Part shown: positions 42,447-51,692 of the stretch, piece by piece
Layout: each line of letters opens with the position of its first letter
Position numbering within the stretch: position 1 is the first letter of the stretch
Source of the DNA: Aquimarina sp. MMG016
GTDB lineage: Bacteria > Bacteroidota > Bacteroidia > Flavobacteriales > Flavobacteriaceae
Direction of reading: 5' to 3'
Assembly (NCBI RefSeq): GCF_018100805.1
Contig: NZ_JAGJEA010000020.1
Coordinates: 1-64,000, forward strand
DNA length: 64,000 nt
Translations under genes and position numbers: made by a program
The notes under the pieces: generated by a model
The model's input: only the letters and a program-made list of their open reading frames with translations
Databases searched by the model: none
What the model was told of the DNA's origin: nothing

Positions 42447-42722
42447 ATGCAGAACTTTAGACAAAATTTAAAGAAAAAACCGACACTATTTCTTTTAATA
42501 GGTATTATAGTTTTTATTATTGGGATTCCTTCTGGGATATATGGATTAACTCTTGACGGTGGAGCAAGTTTAGTTGGAGTTTTGATATTAAGTGGCGTAA
42601 TCCTTTTTTTACCATTTTTTGTAATTGATAGAGTTTTGGTAAACACAATAAAACCATTAAAGCTCTCGGTTTTTGAATTACTCTTTATGTTAGTCATTAT
42701 TTTTTGTTTATGTATTCAATAG
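42447..42722 (+). CDS. Small two- or three-helix membrane protein
   Basis: A 91-residue protein with hydrophobic segments at about 14-35, 40-60 and 73-90 and a basic N-terminus (RQNLKKKPT). No family recognised. The intact frame, position between two membrane genes and typical composition suggest it is real. It is probably in one transcript with the DUF2157 gene. Confidence 0.6.
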   Translation: MQNFRQNLKKKPTLFLLIGIIVFIIGIPSGIYGLTLDGGASLVGVLILSGVILFLPFFVIDRVLVNTIKPLKLSVFELLFMLVIIFCLCIQ

Positions 42723-42775
42723 AGATTTATTTATAATCAGTAAGCATACTTTATAACTTTATAATCAATACTATA

Positions 42776-44053
42776 ATGAGCTCAAAATTTAATAAAGAAC
42801 TACAAGTTCTTGTGAAAGATAAGGTCATTTCACCTGAGCTTTCAGAAAAAATAAAGCAATACTATACTATCAAAAACTCAAATAAACCCAATAGGTTGTT
42901 TACCATTTTTGGAGTTTTTGGAGCATTATTGATTGGTTCGGGTATTATTTTAATGTTGGCCCATAACTGGGATGATTTTTCCAGAGTAACTAAAACTATT
43001 TTGGCTTTCGTGCCTTTAGTATTAGGGCAGTTTTTTTCGGGATATTCCATACTGAAGAACAAAAGTATCACCTGGAAAGAAGCCTCAGGAACCTTCTTGT
43101 TCTTCTCAGTAGGGGCTAGTATTGCTTTGGTAGGTCAGATTTATAACATTCCGGGAGATTTAGGAACTTTTTTAGAAACTTGGATTATCCTCTGTTTACC
43201 ATTGATTTATTTGTTAAGGTCACATGCCTTGACTATACTTCTACTAATTTTTAGTGCAAGTTATGCATTTGAAGCAACAGAATGGAGCTATAGGGATACA
43301 GAAACTCCATGGTTGTATATCGTTTTTCTCTTTGCAATTATTCCTCATTATTGGAAACTTTTAAAAACCAATATATCAAGTAATGTTGTTACTGTGTTTA
43401 ATTGGATTATTCCTCTAAGTATTTCTTATGCTCTCAGTGCATTTGTAGAAAGGGCAGAACTTTTTGGTTTTTTAATGTATATCACACTATTTGGAATATT
43501 TTATATTATCGGACGAGGAGTTGTATTCAAAGAATTGAGTAATCTTAGAAATGGATTTCTAATTAGTGGTTCTTTGGGTACTGTGACTTGTTTGATGATA
43601 TTTACATTTCGTTGGATATGGGAAGACCTTCCTGAAGAGTTTATACTAAATACTCAGGGATTTTATACAGCACTGGTACTTTTCATGATCGGTTTATCTG
43701 GATTGATATACGCGGTAGTTAAACAGGGTATTCGTTCAATAAACATATTCCAGATCGCTTTTTTGGTTTTTTGGAGTATATATTTCTTACCTGTAGAAAT
43801 TATGTTTCCTGCGGTACTCACTAATTTGTTAGTATTTGCTTTAGGAATATCAGCAATCAAGATTGGAGCCGACAAATTTAATTTTGGAATACTTAATTAT
43901 GGGATGCTTATAATTTCAATATTAATTGTTTGTAGGTTTTTTGATACCGGGATGAGTTTTGTTATTAGAGGAATTCTATTTGTCGCAGTTGGAGCAGGAT
44001 TTTTTCTTACCAATTATGTGATGCTAAAAAAACAACAGAAACTAAAAATATAA
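42776..44053 (+). CDS. DUF2157 membrane protein
   Basis: A 425-residue polytopic protein with about twelve helices. The N-terminal soluble part (ELQVLVKDKVISPELSEKIKQYY) and the next segment GSGIILMLAHNWDDFSRVTK match the DUF2157 domain, and GASIALVGQIYNIPGDLGTFLETW is the second conserved block. The function is unknown. It forms a constant pair with the next gene (GDYXXLXY domain), 9 bases on. Confidence 0.9.
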   Translation: MSSKFNKELQVLVKDKVISPELSEKIKQYYTIKNSNKPNRLFTIFGVFGALLIGSGIILMLAHNWDDFSRVTKTILAFVPLVLGQFFSGYSILKNKSITWKEASGTFLFFSVGASIALVGQIYNIPGDLGTFLETWIILCLPLIYLLRSHALTILLLIFSASYAFEATEWSYRDTETPWLYIVFLFAIIPHYWKLLKTNISSNVVTVFNWIIPLSISYALSAFVERAELFGFLMYITLFGIFYIIGRGVVFKELSNLRNGFLISGSLGTVTCLMIFTFRWIWEDLPEEFILNTQGFYTALVLFMIGLSGLIYAVVKQGIRSINIFQIAFLVFWSIYFLPVEIMFPAVLTNLLVFALGISAIKIGADKFNFGILNYGMLIISILIVCRFFDTGMSFVIRGILFVAVGAGFFLTNYVMLKKQQKLKI

Positions 44054-44062
44054 ATATACAAT

Positions 44063-44614
44063 ATGAAAACAATATATATACTAGTATTATTTGTGGTTGT
44101 AGCTATAGCACAGATATTTGTTCCGGCACATATGATATGGAATAACGAGGATACTATTACTACAGGAAAACCATATCGTTTTAAAACTATGCCAATTGAT
44201 CCTACAGATCCCTTTCGGGGGAAGTACATTACACTGAGATATGATATGAATAGATATGAGATATCAGATTCAACCTACGTGTATGGGGATAAAATATATG
44301 TCTATATCCAAAATGATGAACATGGTTTTGCTAAAGTAGATCAGATTAGCAAAGAAGAGTTGGATATAGATCAGGATTATGTAATAGCTAAAGTAACCGG
44401 AAACTATAATAACAAAGTGAAATTTAGGTTGCCATTTAATAGATACTATATGGAAGAAACCAAAGCACCAAAAGCAGAATTGGCATATGTAAAGGCAAAT
44501 CGGGATAGCCTGATAGATAATGTGTATGGATTAGTTTATATCAAAGGGGATGCAGCTGTACTCGAAGATGTTATTATTAACGATGTTTCCATAAAGGAGT
44601 ATGTGGATCAATAA
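44063..44614 (+). CDS. GDYXXLXY-domain protein
   Basis: A 183-residue protein with an N-terminal signal or anchor helix (YILVLFVVVAIAQIFVPA). The signature DPTDPFRGKYITLRYDMN is the GDYXXLXY motif (here GKYITLRY). It always accompanies DUF2157 and is presumably its extracytoplasmic partner. Role unknown. Confidence 0.9.
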   Translation: MKTIYILVLFVVVAIAQIFVPAHMIWNNEDTITTGKPYRFKTMPIDPTDPFRGKYITLRYDMNRYEISDSTYVYGDKIYVYIQNDEHGFAKVDQISKEELDIDQDYVIAKVTGNYNNKVKFRLPFNRYYMEETKAPKAELAYVKANRDSLIDNVYGLVYIKGDAAVLEDVIINDVSIKEYVDQ

Positions 44615-44640
44615 TTTTTAATTTAAAAAAGGATGTTAAC

Positions 44641-44937
44641 ATGAATGTACTTAATAAAATAAACGGAATCACTGTTTTGGCGGCGAGCTTACTTGTTGTT
44701 TTCTATTTTGCGACCATATATTGTATAGATTACTTCGAAATTGATTATACGATAATTGGGGTTTTTAGAGAACTACTAACGATCCCGTTTTTGCTAGCTC
44801 AACTATTTTTTCTGGGAATTAGTGTTGTGTTATTTCTAAGAAAAGGTATAATACATAAAAGATGTATTTTGTTGAGCATAGTAATTTTATGTTGTTCTTC
44901 ATTATTCACGGGTGATTATTTTTTTAATTTTTTATAA
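44641..44937 (+). CDS. Small three-helix membrane protein
   Basis: A 98-residue protein with hydrophobic stretches at about 10-30, 42-66 and 76-95, no known family. It follows the GDYXXLXY gene by 26 bases and a Shine-Dalgarno-like AAAGGATG lies just before the ATG, so it is probably co-expressed with it. Confidence 0.65.
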   Translation: MNVLNKINGITVLAASLLVVFYFATIYCIDYFEIDYTIIGVFRELLTIPFLLAQLFFLGISVVLFLRKGIIHKRCILLSIVILCCSSLFTGDYFFNFL

Positions 44938-44999
44938 AAAATTAAACCTTTTTTCAATATCCAAGTCTTAGTAGTAAGTAACTTAAAAATATAAGGGAT

Positions 45000-45344
45000 A
45001 TGAAAATGATATTAAAAATAGTTTTACCGGTTTTATTATTATCAGCAGTAACTACTTCTTGTGCAACAACCGTTAGGGTAGCACCGGCGAATAACGTGGT
45101 TATAACCAAATTACACCACCCAAAAGTTGTAGTGCATAAAAATGTAAAATACTATAGAAGTGGAGGTGTATGGTATATTAAAAAGAATAGAAGATATGTA
45201 ACAGTAGCAGCTCCGGTAGGAATGCGTATTGCTACTTTGCCAAGAGGCTATAAAGTTGTTAGAGTAAGAGGAGTTAGATACTATAAGTATAAAGGTGTGT
45301 ATTACAGAAAATCAGGAAGAAAATATATTGTGGTAAATGTTTAG
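45000..45344 (+). CDS. DUF6515-like lipoprotein
   Basis: A 114-residue lipoprotein (signal ending TTSCAT) with repeats of the type VKYYRSGGVWYIKKNRRYV, ATLPRGYKVVRVRGVRYYKYKGVYYRK. This is the DUF6515 pattern, a small basic envelope domain of unknown role. Its composition is unusually rich in Lys, Arg, Tyr and Val. It is followed by a strong terminator. Confidence 0.85.
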   Translation: MKMILKIVLPVLLLSAVTTSCATTVRVAPANNVVITKLHHPKVVVHKNVKYYRSGGVWYIKKNRRYVTVAAPVGMRIATLPRGYKVVRVRGVRYYKYKGVYYRKSGRKYIVVNV

Positions 45345-45373
45345 GATTATTTGAGTTGGTTAATTGGTTAAAT

Positions 45374-45406
45374 AGAGAAACCCGATGTTTTGCATCGGGT
45401 TTCTCT
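45374..45406. terminator. Terminator after the DUF6515 gene
   Basis: A 14-bp perfect stem (AGAGAAACCCGATG at 45374-45387 with its complement at 45393-45406) has a 5-base loop. It lies between two convergent genes and can serve both. Confidence 0.85.
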
Positions 45407-45431
45407 TTGTTTTTTATTTCAGGTAAATAAG

Positions 45432-46043
45432 TTACCAGGCTTCTTCAATTTTTAATCTTTCTCCGTTTTGGTAGGATGCAATAAATGCATTTCTAAAACC
45501 TAGCTTTACTAATTCTCTACGGAAACGTTTAGCTTCATTGAGCGTTTCGAAATTCCCTAAAGCATATTTATTAAAGCTTCCACTTTTGATTTCTCTAAAG
45601 TTTACAAAGCCATCAGAATACATAGATAAATCTTTATCCTCAAAAGCACCAATCTGCACTGCATAAACCAACTCTTCTTGCAGAGATCCTTTTTCTTCGT
45701 TAGAATCAGCGTCATTACCTTCTAATTCCTGGTTCATCGAGATGTTTTGTATGGTTTCCTCTAGACTAGCTATTTTATCATTCAACATATTTACTCTAGA
45801 GTTATGTTCTTTTTGGGTAATTATGTTTTTAGGAGTGTTGAAATTCATAAAATAAATGGTTCCAGCTACACCTAATAAAGCTATAAAACCAAGTATAATT
45901 GTGGCGATCTTAAATTTTCTTGTATTTTCTTCTTCTTCTCTAAGAGCTTTTGTGTGTGCGAAGTTGGTTACCCGCTTTTCTTCTTTTGCGTCATCAATTT
46001 GAACCTGGAAATCCAATAGCTCTTCATCACTAATATAAGGCAT
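45432..46043 (-). CDS. SPOR-domain membrane protein
   Basis: A 203-residue protein from the ATG at 46043, which begins MPYISDEELLDFQVQIDDAKEEKR, the usual start in Flavobacteria. A single membrane helix (IATIILGFIALLGVAGTIYF) follows a cytoplasmic head, then a coiled-coil stretch, then a C-terminal SPOR domain (YAVQIGAFEDKDL, KYALGNFETLNEAKRFRRELVKLGF) that binds denuded peptidoglycan at division sites. An earlier ATG at 46067 is possible. Confidence 0.85.
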   Translation of the reverse strand: MPYISDEELLDFQVQIDDAKEEKRVTNFAHTKALREEEENTRKFKIATIILGFIALLGVAGTIYFMNFNTPKNIITQKEHNSRVNMLNDKIASLEETIQNISMNQELEGNDADSNEEKGSLQEELVYAVQIGAFEDKDLSMYSDGFVNFREIKSGSFNKYALGNFETLNEAKRFRRELVKLGFRNAFIASYQNGERLKIEEAW

Positions 46044-46205
46044 GGTTATAAGTTTTAAAGTTTTCAAATATAGAAGATTATTCCCTCATGCGAAAATTAA
46101 TTACTGATTAACCATAAACATAATACTGTTATTATGTAGTGTTTTTTTAGGAAGCGATACCTAATTATATAAATTGAGCAGTGTAGTTTTTTATTGGGCC
46201 GTTAA

Positions 46206-46234
46206 AAAAACGCAACCTCAAAGGTTGCGTTTTT
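46206..46234. terminator. Terminator downstream of lysS
   Basis: AAAAACGCAACCT (46206-46218) with its perfect complement (46222-46234), a 3-base loop and T or A tracts on both sides. It lies 25 bases past the lysS stop on the minus strand. Confidence 0.85.
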
Positions 46235-46259
46235 GTATAAGTTATCAATATGAGTTATA

Positions 46260-47951
46260 TTATTCTGTAACCTCTACAATTAGACTGTCTTCAGTTTTCG
46301 TTACCTTGGTTAATCCTAACTTAGAAAGGCCTTTCATTCCTTTGTCCCAAGCTTTGTTACTTAAACCAGCTGCAGTTTTAAGATCGGCTAGCGCAATACT
46401 TTTTTCTTTTTTAAGGATTTCGAAAATAGCTTTTTCGTTATCCTTTAGCTCTATTTGTTTTTTCTCTGGTCGCATTTGAGGGAAGAACAATACTTCTTGT
46501 ATAGATTGATTGTTTGTTAAATACATAATTAATCGATCCATACCAATTCCCATACCAGAGGTAGGAGGCATACCATATTCCAAGGCTCTTACAAAATCGT
46601 GATCAATAAACATAGCCTCATCATCTCCGCGATCTGCTAATTTTAACTGAGCTTCAAAACGTTCGAGCTGGTCAATAGGGTCATTAAGCTCAGAATAGGC
46701 ATTAGCAATCTCTTTACCACAAACCATAAGTTCAAAACGCTCAGTCAATTCAGGATTGTCTCTGTGTTCCTTGCATAAAGGACTCATTTCTTTTGGGTAA
46801 TCGGTGATAAAAGTGGGCTGGATATAGTTCCCTTCACACTTTTCTCCAAAAATCTCATCAATAAGCTTTCCTTTACCCATGGTGTCATCAACTTCAACTC
46901 CCATAGATTTAGCAGCTTCTCTAATTTCTTCTTCAGATTTATTTGTGATGTCAAAACCTGTAAAATGCTTAATAGAATCTGCCATAGTTACTCTTGCATA
47001 AGGAGCCTTGAAATCAATCTCATGTTCTCCAAAAGTAGCTTTGGTCGTTCCGTTTACGGCAACAGCACAATATTCTAATAATTGTTCACAGAAATCCATC
47101 ATCCAGTTGTAGTCTTTATAAGCTACATAGATTTCCATAGCTGTAAACTCAGGATTATGAGTACGATCCATTCCTTCATTTCTGAAATTCTTAGAAAACT
47201 CATACACTCCGTCAAAACCACCAACGATCAATCTTTTTAGATATAGCTCATTAGCAATTCTCATATATAATGGAATATCCAACGAATTATGGTGGGTAAC
47301 AAATGGTCTTGCTGCTGCACCACCTGGAATAGGCTGTAAAATTGGAGTTTCTACCTCAAAATATTCGCGATCATTAAAAAACTGACGCATAGCGTTAAAA
47401 AGCTTTGTTCTTTTTACAAAAACTTCTTTTACGTGAGGGTTTACAACCAAATCAGCATAACGCTGACGATAGCGCATTTCCGGATCGTTAAATTCGTCAT
47501 GGATGTTACCGTCTTTATCAGTTTTAGGTAATGGCAATGGTTTTAAAGACTTACTTAATAATGTGAAATCTTTTACCATCACTGTTTTTTCACCTACTTT
47601 AGTAGTAAAAAGTTCTCCTTCTACACCAATGAAATCCCCAATGTCTAGAAGTTTTTTATATACATCATTATACTTGGATTTATCCTCTCCGGTACAAATT
47701 TCATCTCTATTAAAATAAACCTGAATACGGCCATCTGCATCTTGCAACTCAGCAAAAGAAGCAGAACCCTGAATACGTCTGGACATTAATCTACCTGCAA
47801 TGACTACCTTTTTACCCTCTTCGAACTCCTGTTTAATTTTAGATGAAGTATGATCAAGAGGATATAATGCCGCCGGATAAGGATTGATGTTTAAGTTACG
47901 TAAGGATTTTAATTTTTCTCTTCTTACAATTTCTTGTTCTGATAATTGCAT
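46260..47951 (-). CDS. lysS: Lysyl-tRNA synthetase, class II
   Basis: Charges tRNA-Lys. The 563-residue protein has an OB-fold anticodon domain (to about 170: KKVVIAGRLMSRRIQGSASFAELQD) and the class II core with motif 2 (FRNEGMDRTHNPEFTAMEIY) and motif 3 (GMPPTSGMGIGMDRLIM). A C-terminal winged-helix extension of about 60 residues (KAIFEILKKEKSIALADL) is typical of Bacteroidetes LysRS. Full-length and canonical. Confidence 0.97.
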   Translation of the reverse strand: MQLSEQEIVRREKLKSLRNLNINPYPAALYPLDHTSSKIKQEFEEGKKVVIAGRLMSRRIQGSASFAELQDADGRIQVYFNRDEICTGEDKSKYNDVYKKLLDIGDFIGVEGELFTTKVGEKTVMVKDFTLLSKSLKPLPLPKTDKDGNIHDEFNDPEMRYRQRYADLVVNPHVKEVFVKRTKLFNAMRQFFNDREYFEVETPILQPIPGGAAARPFVTHHNSLDIPLYMRIANELYLKRLIVGGFDGVYEFSKNFRNEGMDRTHNPEFTAMEIYVAYKDYNWMMDFCEQLLEYCAVAVNGTTKATFGEHEIDFKAPYARVTMADSIKHFTGFDITNKSEEEIREAAKSMGVEVDDTMGKGKLIDEIFGEKCEGNYIQPTFITDYPKEMSPLCKEHRDNPELTERFELMVCGKEIANAYSELNDPIDQLERFEAQLKLADRGDDEAMFIDHDFVRALEYGMPPTSGMGIGMDRLIMYLTNNQSIQEVLFFPQMRPEKKQIELKDNEKAIFEILKKEKSIALADLKTAAGLSNKAWDKGMKGLSKLGLTKVTKTEDSLIVEVTE

Positions 47952-48063
47952 AATGTTGCCGTTTTAAGCGTGCAAAGATACGAACTATGGTGTAATCTTT
48001 CAATTTAGTGAAACTCAATTTTGAGGTTTTATATATTTCAAAATAAAAAAGGACAAAATCAAT

Positions 48064-48087
48064 AAATCCCGCTGTTTAACGGGATTT
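48064..48087 (-). terminator. Terminator of the DUF1573 gene
   Basis: AAATCCCG (48064-48071) pairs with CGGGATTT (48080-48087), 8-base loop, T-rich flank. It lies 51 bases past the DUF1573 stop. Confidence 0.7.
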
Positions 48088-48138
48088 GTTTTTAAAAGTT
48101 GTTAAAGGGTAATATTGAATTTTTTCTATACTAAACTA

Positions 48139-48606
48139 TTAGCGATTAACCTTAGCTTTTGGAGTAACCATAGCTTTTATTTTTAGAATTTCCTTACCCT
48201 TTTCGGTATTTGCGGTAATGGTTATTTGCTTGTTTTGAAGGTTTGGTTTTCCATTAGAATTAAAAGCTACTAATAAGGTTCCTGATGCTCCCGGTGCAAT
48301 TGGTTCTTTTGACCATTCTGGGACTGTACATCCACAGCTCCCTTTTGCATTGATAATTACTAATGGTGCTTTACCAGTATTGGTGAATGTGAATTCGTGT
48401 TCTACTTTGTCACCTTCATTAATTGTTCCAAAATCATACTCAGTTTCAGTAAAAGCCATTACGGGTAGAGCTATGGATTTTGCATCTCGTGTGGTAGCCA
48501 TTTCTACATTTTCGGCTTTGACTTTTTGTGCGGCATTATTGTTTTGACAGGAGGCTAAAGTGATAAAAAATACTCCTACGATTGTAATTAAAGTGGTTCT
48601 TTTCAT
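48139..48606 (-). CDS. DUF1573 lipoprotein
   Basis: A 155-residue lipoprotein (signal ending LASCQN) with the DUF1573 Ig-like domain: TEYDFGTINEGDKVEHEFTFTNTGKAPLVI, KGSCGCTVPEWSKEPIAPG. The CGCT cysteine pair is typical of the family. Role unknown; probably an envelope protein in the periplasm or at the surface. Confidence 0.92.
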   Translation of the reverse strand: MKRTTLITIVGVFFITLASCQNNNAAQKVKAENVEMATTRDAKSIALPVMAFTETEYDFGTINEGDKVEHEFTFTNTGKAPLVIINAKGSCGCTVPEWSKEPIAPGASGTLLVAFNSNGKPNLQNKQITITANTEKGKEILKIKAMVTPKAKVNR

Positions 48607-48754
48607 TTTTTTAGTTTTTAAGTTATTAATGAATTTATAAGATCATTTTGGTTTGTTTATATAAAAAGATCTGATTCAAAATTGAAAATTTAAAAGCTAA
48701 AAAAGGATATTCAAGGGTTTGAAATAGGGACTAGACCCGGGGGTGGATTTTTAT

Positions 48755-49819
48755 TTACTTGTTGATATATAGGTTTTTAACTTCTTCTCTAGAGGTGGTC
48801 CCTAGTTTTTTATAAAGATTGTTAATATGTGTTTTTACAGTGCTAACGCTTACATATATAGAAGTTGCGATCTCCTTATTTGTTTTATCTTGTAGAATGA
48901 GGTCCAGTATTTTTTGTTCTTGCGGGGTGAGTTTTTTATCTGAAATGAGAGGTAAGCTTTTTTTTCTTTTATATAGAATAAATAGAAAGATATTAAGAAG
49001 TGTAGATAGAATTAATAAAATAAGAAGAATCGACGACCAAGATCTTTGAGAAATAACTTTTTCGGGATCGAGTAGGAATTTATCTGAAGCTAATTCTTTT
49101 TCATATTGTTGGGTATAAACACTATTAGGATATCTTTGTTGAAGCCTTCCTAATAATTCATCATAATATGTATTGTCTTTGAGGTCTTCCAGGTAATTGG
49201 AGTATAACTCATTGGTTTTATTAGATAAAAAAGCATATATACGAAGTTCTACAAGAGGTTCGTCCGTGCTTTTTCCGAATTCTTGCAAAGTCTTGATCCA
49301 TTTAGTAGAATTGATTTTGTGATTTGCCTTACTGCGATAATTTCCAAAAGCAAAACGCATCTCGTCAATAATTGAATCAACTTTGATAAATGCGTTACTT
49401 TTTTCGTTATTCGAAACAATTTTGCAGAACATTTCTTTGTCAAATGTAAAGGGTAATGTAACCTTATCATTATTGTTAGCAATAAATAGAATCTCCTGAG
49501 TATCCGTGCAAACCCCGTTTAAATGAGCTCTATTTTTGTGATTGTTAGAACAATTGTCTACCTGGATTCTATAAATACGATTGGTGATAGGTAAATTGTC
49601 TCCTGCAAATTCAAAATATCCCGTAGAATCTGGAATAATTTTTTGAATAATTTGCTCTGGATAGATACCCAATATTTTTCTGTAATCTTCTATAATTGAT
49701 AAGTAGACTTCGTCTGGCCATTCATTTTTGTTTACATACCCTGAAAACTCATATTGAGCATAAGATAACTTACAAACGGATAGTGATATAATGCAAAACA
49801 GTAGAAAATGTAATTTCAT
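48755..49819 (-). CDS. Membrane-anchored LuxR-type regulator with periplasmic sensor
   Basis: A 354-residue one-component regulator: signal peptide (ending LSYAQ), an extracytoplasmic beta/helical domain of about 240 residues starting EFSGYVNKNEWPDEVYLSI, one membrane helix (SSILLILLILSTLLNIFLFILY), and a cytoplasmic LuxR/GerE helix-turn-helix at about 293-354 (LTPQEQKILDLILQDKTNKEIATSIYVSVSTVKTHINNLYKKLG). The DNA-binding head appears intact. It presumably senses an envelope or extracellular signal. The target genes are unknown. Confidence 0.88.
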   Translation of the reverse strand: MKLHFLLFCIISLSVCKLSYAQYEFSGYVNKNEWPDEVYLSIIEDYRKILGIYPEQIIQKIIPDSTGYFEFAGDNLPITNRIYRIQVDNCSNNHKNRAHLNGVCTDTQEILFIANNNDKVTLPFTFDKEMFCKIVSNNEKSNAFIKVDSIIDEMRFAFGNYRSKANHKINSTKWIKTLQEFGKSTDEPLVELRIYAFLSNKTNELYSNYLEDLKDNTYYDELLGRLQQRYPNSVYTQQYEKELASDKFLLDPEKVISQRSWSSILLILLILSTLLNIFLFILYKRKKSLPLISDKKLTPQEQKILDLILQDKTNKEIATSIYVSVSTVKTHINNLYKKLGTTSREEVKNLYINK

Positions 49820-49924
49820 ATTAAAAAGAAATCAGAAATATATAGATTAATTTCATAACATTGTAACATAATAAAATATACAACTACATATAGGTATAAC
49901 AATAATTTTATTTTATAAGTATTT

Positions 49925-50083
49925 ATGAGTTTTTGGAGAGTTTTATTAGCTATTTTTTTTCCACCCTTATCTGTATTAGATAAAGGCTGTGGTTCTGTAT
50001 TAATCGTTTTATTGCTGACTATTTGCGGATGGGTTCCGGGAGTTATAGCAGCATTAGTCATATTAAATAACCCAAATAAATAA
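49925..50083 (+). CDS. Pmp3/YqaE-family small membrane protein
   Basis: A 52-residue protein, MSFWRVLLAIFFPPLSVLDKG followed by CGSVLIVLLLTICGWVPGVIAALVIL and ending NNPNK. The PPLSVLxxG and GWVPGVIAAL motifs and two-helix topology are diagnostic of the Pmp3/YqaE family, stress-linked proteins that affect membrane potential in yeast and plants. The ATG at 49925 has no clear Shine-Dalgarno sequence. The gene ends 10 bases before the next start. Confidence 0.88.
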   Translation: MSFWRVLLAIFFPPLSVLDKGCGSVLIVLLLTICGWVPGVIAALVILNNPNK

Positions 50084-50093
50084 CAAATTACAC

Positions 50094-50861
50094 ATGAAGA
50101 ATCTTATTGTTGGTCTAAAATTTATTGTAATATCAGTATTAATTGTTGGATGTAATTTTTCTGAAGATTTGCATATCAATGAAGATGGAAGCGGTAAAAT
50201 AGCTATTAATTTTGATGGTTCTGAGTTAATGAAGATGGCTGGAGATAAATTTTCTGAGGAAGGGGAACAGGAAATTATTGACTCAACTATTGTATTCAAA
50301 GATTTTCTCGAAGAGAAAAAAGATAGTATTGCACAATTGCCTAAATCAGAACAGGAAAGACTGAAGCGATTGGAAAATTTCAAAATGCATATGGTTATGA
50401 ATACAGGTGCTCAAGAAATGAAATTCGACCTATACTCAGATTTTAAAGATGTTTCAGAATTGGGAGATGTGTTTAATGACTTTAAAACTGCGAGTGCAGT
50501 AGGGAATAAAGGTAAAAACGAAGAAAAAGGACAATCTGGGCCTCCAATACCTATGGGTACTCCAGAGGTTGAGGGTTCCAAAGTATCTTATTCTTTTAAT
50601 AAAAATACATTTAAAAGGGTTACAGAGATTATTGACGAGAAAGTTTTAAAACAAAGCTTGGACAGCTTAGAGCAAATGAGAATGTTTTTAGGTAGTTCTA
50701 AATATAAGTTGAATTATCATTTTCCGAGAAAGATTAAGAAAATCTCCTCGGAGAAAGCAATGTTTAGCCAGGATGGTAAGAGTTTTACCCTTGAAGTCGG
50801 TTTTATGGAATATATGGAAAACCCCAAGGTTCTGGATGTCGAAGTAGAATTAGAAAAATAA
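50094..50861 (+). CDS. Lipoprotein of unknown function
   Basis: A 255-residue lipoprotein (signal ending LIVGCNFS). The mature part reads EDLHINEDGSGKIAINFDGSELMKMAG, a pattern common in flavobacterial lipoproteins related to DUF3352/DUF4836-type proteins, then a charged helical segment and a beta segment near the end (KLNYHFPRKIKKISS). No family assigned. It lies directly after the Pmp3-like gene and before a strong terminator. Confidence 0.75.
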   Translation: MKNLIVGLKFIVISVLIVGCNFSEDLHINEDGSGKIAINFDGSELMKMAGDKFSEEGEQEIIDSTIVFKDFLEEKKDSIAQLPKSEQERLKRLENFKMHMVMNTGAQEMKFDLYSDFKDVSELGDVFNDFKTASAVGNKGKNEEKGQSGPPIPMGTPEVEGSKVSYSFNKNTFKRVTEIIDEKVLKQSLDSLEQMRMFLGSSKYKLNYHFPRKIKKISSEKAMFSQDGKSFTLEVGFMEYMENPKVLDVEVELEK

Positions 50862-50862
50862 T

Positions 50863-50888
50863 AAAAAGCAGCCCATCGGCTGCTTTTT
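50863..50888 (+). terminator. Terminator after the 50094 lipoprotein gene
   Basis: AAAAAGCAGCC (50863-50873) and GGCTGCTTTTT (50878-50888) form an 11-bp stem with a 4-base loop and T run. It begins immediately after the stop codon. Confidence 0.88.
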
Positions 50889-50897
50889 TTAATCTCG

Positions 50898-50905
50898 TAT
50901 CTTTG
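50898..50905 (+). promoter_or_regulatory. -7 promoter element of lipB
   Basis: TATCTTTG matches TAnnTTTG and ends 5 bases before the lipB ATG, so the mRNA is probably leaderless or nearly so. The -33 region falls in the preceding terminator and is not clear. Confidence 0.45.
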
Positions 50906-50910
50906 TAGTG

Positions 50911-51627
50911 ATGAATAAGAAGATTGAAATACAGGAATTAGGACATAAAGATTACAAAGAAACCTGGGATTATCAGGAGGAACTTTTCAAAGGAATTTTG
51001 GATACAAAAATCAAAAACCGTAGAGAAGATGCTGGGTTGGTTACACCTAATTATTTTCTTTTTGTAGAACATCCACATGTATATACGCTAGGTAAGAGTG
51101 GAGATATTAGCAACCTTCTTTTAAACGAACAACAGCTAAAAGATAAAGGAGCTACATTCTATAAAATAAATAGAGGAGGTGATATTACTTACCATGGACC
51201 AGGACAAATTGTGGGATATCCGATTCTGGATCTTGATAACTTCTTTACCGATATTCATAAATATCTTCGTTTTCTAGAAGAAATGGTGATTCGAACACTT
51301 GGAGAGTATGGTATTAGTGCCACAAGAAGTGAAGGTGAAACGGGAGTATGGCTGGATGTAGGTACACCATTTGCTCGTAAGATTTGTGCGATGGGTGTTC
51401 GGGCAAGCCGCTGGGTTACTATGCATGGTTTTGCACTAAATGTTAATGCTGATTTAGGATATTTTGATAATATCATTCCTTGTGGTATTAATGATAAGGC
51501 AGTTACTTCTCTTCACGTAGAGTTAGGATTAGAAAAAGTAGACGAAGAAGAAGTGAAAGAAAAATTGCTGAGACATTTTGCCATCCTGTTTGAAGCTGAA
51601 TTAGTAAAAGAAAAAACAGAAGCTTAA
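50911..51627 (+). CDS. lipB: Lipoyl(octanoyl) transferase
   Basis: Transfers octanoate from acyl carrier protein to the lipoyl domains of 2-oxoacid dehydrogenases and the glycine cleavage H protein. The 238-residue protein has the family motifs FVEHPHVYTLGKSG, RGGDITYHGPGQIVGYPI, GVWLDVGTPFARKICAMGVRASRW and PCGINDKAVTSL, with the catalytic Cys in IPCGI and Lys in KICAMG. I chose the ATG at 50911 over the GTG one codon earlier. Confidence 0.96.
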   Translation: MNKKIEIQELGHKDYKETWDYQEELFKGILDTKIKNRREDAGLVTPNYFLFVEHPHVYTLGKSGDISNLLLNEQQLKDKGATFYKINRGGDITYHGPGQIVGYPILDLDNFFTDIHKYLRFLEEMVIRTLGEYGISATRSEGETGVWLDVGTPFARKICAMGVRASRWVTMHGFALNVNADLGYFDNIIPCGINDKAVTSLHVELGLEKVDEEEVKEKLLRHFAILFEAELVKEKTEA

Positions 51628-51692
51628 TTCCTTCTCGATACTAAAAAAGAGAATAAAAGGTTTTACTGTTTTAAACTCTTTTATTCAACATC

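Noticed and set aside
46206..46234. CGCAAC...GTTGCG inverted repeat resembling the Zur-type palindrome
   Set aside because: The spacing is different (CCTCAAAGG between the half-sites), the arms extend through A/T runs, and it lies past the lysS stop. It is a terminator.
48736..48750. GACTAGACCCGGGGGTGG G-rich tract
   Set aside because: Short, single, no repeat; no structure could be supported.
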